Assembly (NCBI GenBank): GCA_019059635.1
Contig: JAGVRJ010000002.1
Span: 1,116,001 to 1,180,000 of the forward strand
Reading direction: 5' to 3'
Source: Proales similis
Lineage: Eukaryota; Rotifera; Eurotatoria; Ploima; Proalidae
Length of the DNA: 64,000 nt
Below the pieces are notes generated by a model. The model was not told the DNA's origin. It made no database searches and saw only the letters and a program-made list of their open reading frames with translations. The stretch's first letter is position 1. Every line of letters begins with the position of its first letter. Of the stretch, positions 60,517 through 64,000 are shown piece after piece. A program made the translations under genes and the position numbers.

Positions 60517-62128
60517 TCAAATGTATCCTTTTAAACGAATTTGATTAACTTGGTTGAGTACGAATAAATTCAAAGGATTTTCTATTACTTTGATCGACCT
60601 GAGGAGAGGATACTTTCCCTCGTTGCAAAAATTGCCAGTAAAATCGTCCAGATCGAGGCTCCAAATCATGGCGCCAGCCAACTTCCTCTTGGCCGCGTAC
60701 TCGCACTGACAATACGAAGAAGATTGGGTTTAAACCGACTGAGCCAACAGCAGAAAGGAATTCAAATTCAATTTACTTTGATCTTGATACTCTTGGGATT
60801 ATCGTAGCCAACCCATTGATCTTCTTTGTAGGCGAAAGGTACATTCTGCTCGTCGTGCCATTCCTCGTTCCAACCGTTCTTGAGCAGCTTGCAAACTTCG
60901 AAATAAGACAAGAATCCGGCCGCCTGAGTGTAAGGTCCAGACTTGCCGGCCTCTGCTGCAGGCGCGTTCATTCCGTTCATTTTCTTTGTCTTCAAAGTGA
61001 ACGTTCGACCTTAAGAGGACAGTAATTTAGGGCAAATCAACTTAAATTTTGTCTAATCTTCGTACCATACATAGCCAAGCCGAGGACAAGCTTCTCGGCA
61101 GGCGCGCCCAACTCAATCCACGTATCTATAGTAGCCTCCTGATTCAGCAGGAGCTGATCGCCTGATTGTTCTTTGCGCGCGAACAGGGGACTGTTGTGTC
61201 CAGTTCGCTGATTCCATGAACCGTGATAGTCATAGGCCATCAGATTTATGTAATCCAAGTACCTGGAAGAGAGAGCTTGACTAGAGCGACGAAGCAACAA
61301 CATTAAGTCGAGGCCTGTTTTTACTGCGCCAGTTTCTTTGGCTCGTAGCCGGCTTCAACTTTAGGCTTCCAGACGGCCACTGCAGCGGTGAGGAGGAGTC
61401 GAGGCTTGTCGCTTACAAATGCTTCACTCTGAAACTCGAGTCGGAAATCTTTGACCAGCTCAGTGAAGCCTGTCTTGTCCTGGGCCTCTGGAAACTCCCA
61501 ATCTTGAAGTTATGGCCGTGTTAGCTTCTCTCGATCGATTAGGATTCCAAGTTCTTACCCAGATCGAGACCGTCGAAGCGGTATTTGCGCAGCAATTTAA
61601 TTGTGTTTGTAATAAACTTCTTACGATCCTCTTCGGACGAAGTCAAAGCTCGAAATTTGTCAACGCCTGCACTGGCGCCTCCCAACGACAAGAGCGTCTT
61701 CATCTGCGGGTTCTTTCGCTTCAGCTTGTTGAACTCTTCGTACAAACTCTGACGAGCAGGTCGGTGTTACATAAAGATCATAAAACAATCAACACTGGTT
61801 TGATCGATTACCGGCGCGCCGGCACTGTCCGGCATGTCGTTCTTTTCGAACGGGGCCAGAAGCATTTTATCAACGTCGATGTTGGCAAATGCGAAATAAG
61901 CGTGAGTGCACAGCTGCGGGTCGATGTTCTTTGGCAAGAAACGCACCTCTGGTTTGCGATGCTGTGACCAGTTCGTGTAATAGCAACCGATCACATATTC
62001 GCCTTGAATCAAGATGTCGAGACATAAGCTAGGCACTCACTCGCACTTGAACAAACTCTGAATTTACCGTTCAGGCTCTTTACAAGGCCCAGAGCGAAGA
62101 GGGTCAGTGCAGGCAGCAACAGTTTCAT
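60517..62128 (-). CDS. GH18 chitinase, short secreted form
   Basis: Exons 62128-62068, 62002-61812, 61748-61559, 61502-61325, 61262-61066, 61009-60777 and 60705-60517 (1239 bases, 412 aa). A signal peptide (MKLLLPALTLFALGLVKS) leads straight into the GH18 barrel: EYVIGCYYTNWSQHR, CTHAYFAFANID, KTLLSLGGASAG, the catalytic FDGLDLDWEFPEA, LMAYDYHGSWNQRTGHNSPL and GAMIWSLDLDDFTGNFCNEG. The catalytic Glu is present. No chitin-binding domain or Ser/Thr tail follows. Introns after DL-G, splitting the codon of the active-site Asp, and after (M/A)Y-G occur at the same places as in the nested chitinase, so the two are related by duplication. Likely a secreted enzyme of moulting, gut or defence. Confidence 0.93.
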
Positions 62129-63440
62129 TTCCTATTTGAATGAAATAATCGGGCGAATTTGGAAGCCTTGAACGGCGATCAGATCGTGCAACGCAATTAG
62201 CGATAGCGAAGCTAAGAAGAAGCTGGCCACCAAGAATATAGAGGTGAGGAAGAAATGAATGGGGCGTTTAGACTATTTTTGGCTAATTAATATTCGAGGG
62301 CAATTAAAACAGAGGCTTGGTCGAGATAGAGGAGCGGCCCTTTAACCAAGCATTTGCAATTAATCGGCTCTGTTTATTCAATAACTAGCGCCTGTGGCGG
62401 GTATTATAGGAGACAAGAGATTCAATATTCACTCTTATTTAAGGGGAGTCCAGGGCCAACAGAGCGACCAAGTGAAGAGAGAGGAACGGGGCGAGGGATA
62501 GAGAGAGAGAGCTTGGACAGAGGCTATTAGACACAAAGCGTGTTTGTTTAAGCTCGTGCTCGCTACATGGTTTAGAGGCTATCGTGATGAGCGTTCGACG
62601 AGCTGTTGTATAGACTCGAGGGCGGAGGGGCCTAGCTAGTTAAAGCGGAAGCGAATCCTTATCTCTTAACATTTACTAAGTTCATGTAGATCGGCGTGTG
62701 TACAAGCATCTAGCTGTGATCACAATGGACGCCAAATGTCATCAAATCAAAAGCTCTATTTAATCTAGTTTGCGGCTTCAATTCGATAATCGCCTTGTAC
62801 GATTCTCGTTTGCTCGCTATTGTTTGTAGCCGTCTTATCCGTGGATCATTAGTATGACGTGTCTGTCTCTTCAGTCTCTGAGGTCCTCTCTTCCTCCTGC
62901 CTTTTGGGTCATCAATCTCCTAACCCATGTTGCAATCCCGTCCTCGCATAATTCCATGCAGAAAATAATGCTCCCAAAGCAAAATAGGAAAACATCTCTG
63001 GCCGATTTGAATTATGGATTTTTGAAATAAAACGCTTAGATTAGGTGTCGGGCGGGAAGCGGGTAAAAGATCTAAAGCTCAGATAGACACTGCTGACTGG
63101 CATAATTGAGGAATCGATTTAAAAAACTGAAAGTAAAAGATGTCGTGGCTCGTCTGGTCTCATCCCAAATCGATAACGCTGTTCAAACATGGAATTTTTC
63201 AAGTCGATCGATTCCATCGCATTGTTCACTTTGGCTGCTCATATTTTCAGAGAAATAAAGAAAAATTTGTTTCATCACGCGCTTGGCAACTTCTAGTCAA
63301 AGATTGCGCGTTGAATATTATTCTGCGCACTTTAAGACTTCTTTTCGGCTCTGGCTCTCCTTCTCTTGACTTCATAATGCGCTCTCTCAAATGACTAATA
63401 ATAAAATGAAGAAATTTAGACAAGAGAATCGTTGATCCAA
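62129..63440. other. Divergent spacer between chitinase 2 and annexin
   Basis: Should hold both promoters. GGTATTATAGG around 62400 is a weak TATA-like site. AG repeat near 62498-62511. A short frame at 63140-63394 is not credible. Confidence 0.4.
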
Positions 63441-64000
63441 ATGTCGCTGGAAGAGACAGCCAAGAGCTTACACAAGGCCATGAAAGGCCTCGGAACAGAT
63501 GAAAGCCGTCTGATCAGAGAGCTCGTTTCTCACTCAAACGGCCAACGCCAAGAGATAAAGCGTCTCTTTCTGAGCATGTATGGCAAGGTAAGCCAAAGTC
63601 TTGACCGCTTTTCAGTCGAGCGTGTTCACGAATTTTTCTCAGGGTCTGGACGAGGCGATTAGTTCAGAAACGGGCGGTAAATTTCGCGACGCGCTCCTCG
63701 CTCTGCTCGAGCCTGTCGATGAGCTCGAGGCCAAATTTGTTGAAAAGGCAATTAAGGTTAGTCAAGTGTTTTGTCGGTTCACCTAAGGTATTTTGTTTGA
63801 AGGCTTTTATCAGGGAATCGGAACCGACGAGAAGCTTTTGATTGAACTACTTTGTCCCAAAGAGGCGTTTGAGATCGAGATACTGCGCGCCGCCTACAAG
63901 CGAGGTTTTTAAGGCTGATCTGATTGATGTTGAGTGAAATGGAAGCTAACTGCGATTCAAGTGTTCAACAAAGACTTGGAAAAAGAGCTCGCCGACGAAG
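63441..64000 (+). CDS. Annexin (partial, 3' part outside window)
   Basis: Exons 63441-63587, 63643-63756, 63814-63904 and 63962 onward are in the window. They encode the first annexin repeat in full (SLHKAMKGLGTDESRLIREL to FVEKAIK) and most of the second (GIGTDEKLLIELLCPKEAF, then VFNKDLEKELADE). The KGLGTD and GIGTD loops are type-2 calcium sites of this family. There is almost no N-terminal tail before the first repeat, which removes the usual regulatory region, although an upstream exon cannot be excluded. Annexins bind acidic phospholipids in a calcium-dependent way. A TTTAG lies about 20 bases before the ATG. Confidence 0.92.

Overview
The window is nuclear DNA of a small-genome invertebrate animal. 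Its protein-coding genes are split by GT-AG introns, mostly about 37-80 bases long, and gene spacing is tight. An invertebrate-type (destabilase) lysozyme, two GH18 chitinases and a tandem caveolin cluster point to a protostome-like bilaterian. I cannot name the species. I recognised no rRNA, tRNA, transposon or CRISPR array. Exon chains were assembled by hand from splice signals. For most genes the exon lengths sum to an open reading frame and the product aligns by eye with a known family.

Layout, left to right. 1-3313: three caveolin genes in tandem on the minus strand, the first cut by the window edge. 4301-6326 (minus): a secreted i-type lysozyme with an unusually long Q/N-rich N-terminal region. 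About 3 kb of non-coding DNA separates it from a divergent gene at 9289-15724 (plus), a MUC4/Mesh-like membrane protein with NIDO, AMOP, VWD and EGF domains. 15907-17163 (plus): the spliceosome factor AAR2. It converges on FEM1 (17913-20174, minus). Then comes a run of plus-strand genes: a bacterial-type PI-PLC (21055-21939), TFAM (22224-23514), two RNF126-like RING ligases (24007-25973 and 27060-28108), the DDX18/Has1 helicase (28342-30185) and PRMT3 (30353-32291). A PLAC8/cornifelin protein (32528-33102, minus) and the giant ubiquitin ligase UBR4 (33729-50838, minus) follow. A beta-1,4-galactosyltransferase (52736-58745, plus) has a 4-kb intron that holds a complete same-strand chitinase (55624-57672). 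KRTCAP2 (59001-59649, minus) and a second chitinase (60517-62128, minus) come next. An annexin (63441 onward, plus) is cut by the right edge.

The genes do not form one pathway. Housekeeping functions (splicing, mitochondrial DNA packaging, ribosome biogenesis, arginine methylation, three types of ubiquitin ligase, N-glycosylation) alternate with secreted or surface proteins (lysozyme, NIDO/EGF protein, chitinases, galactosyltransferase). Two patterns stand out. Coding exons are cut by tiny introns except in UBR4, AAR2, FEM1 and PI-PLC; one UBR4 exon is about 15.2 kb. Many start codons also sit a few bases downstream of a 3' splice-site-like TTTYAG, which suggests 5'UTR introns or spliced-leader trans-splicing.
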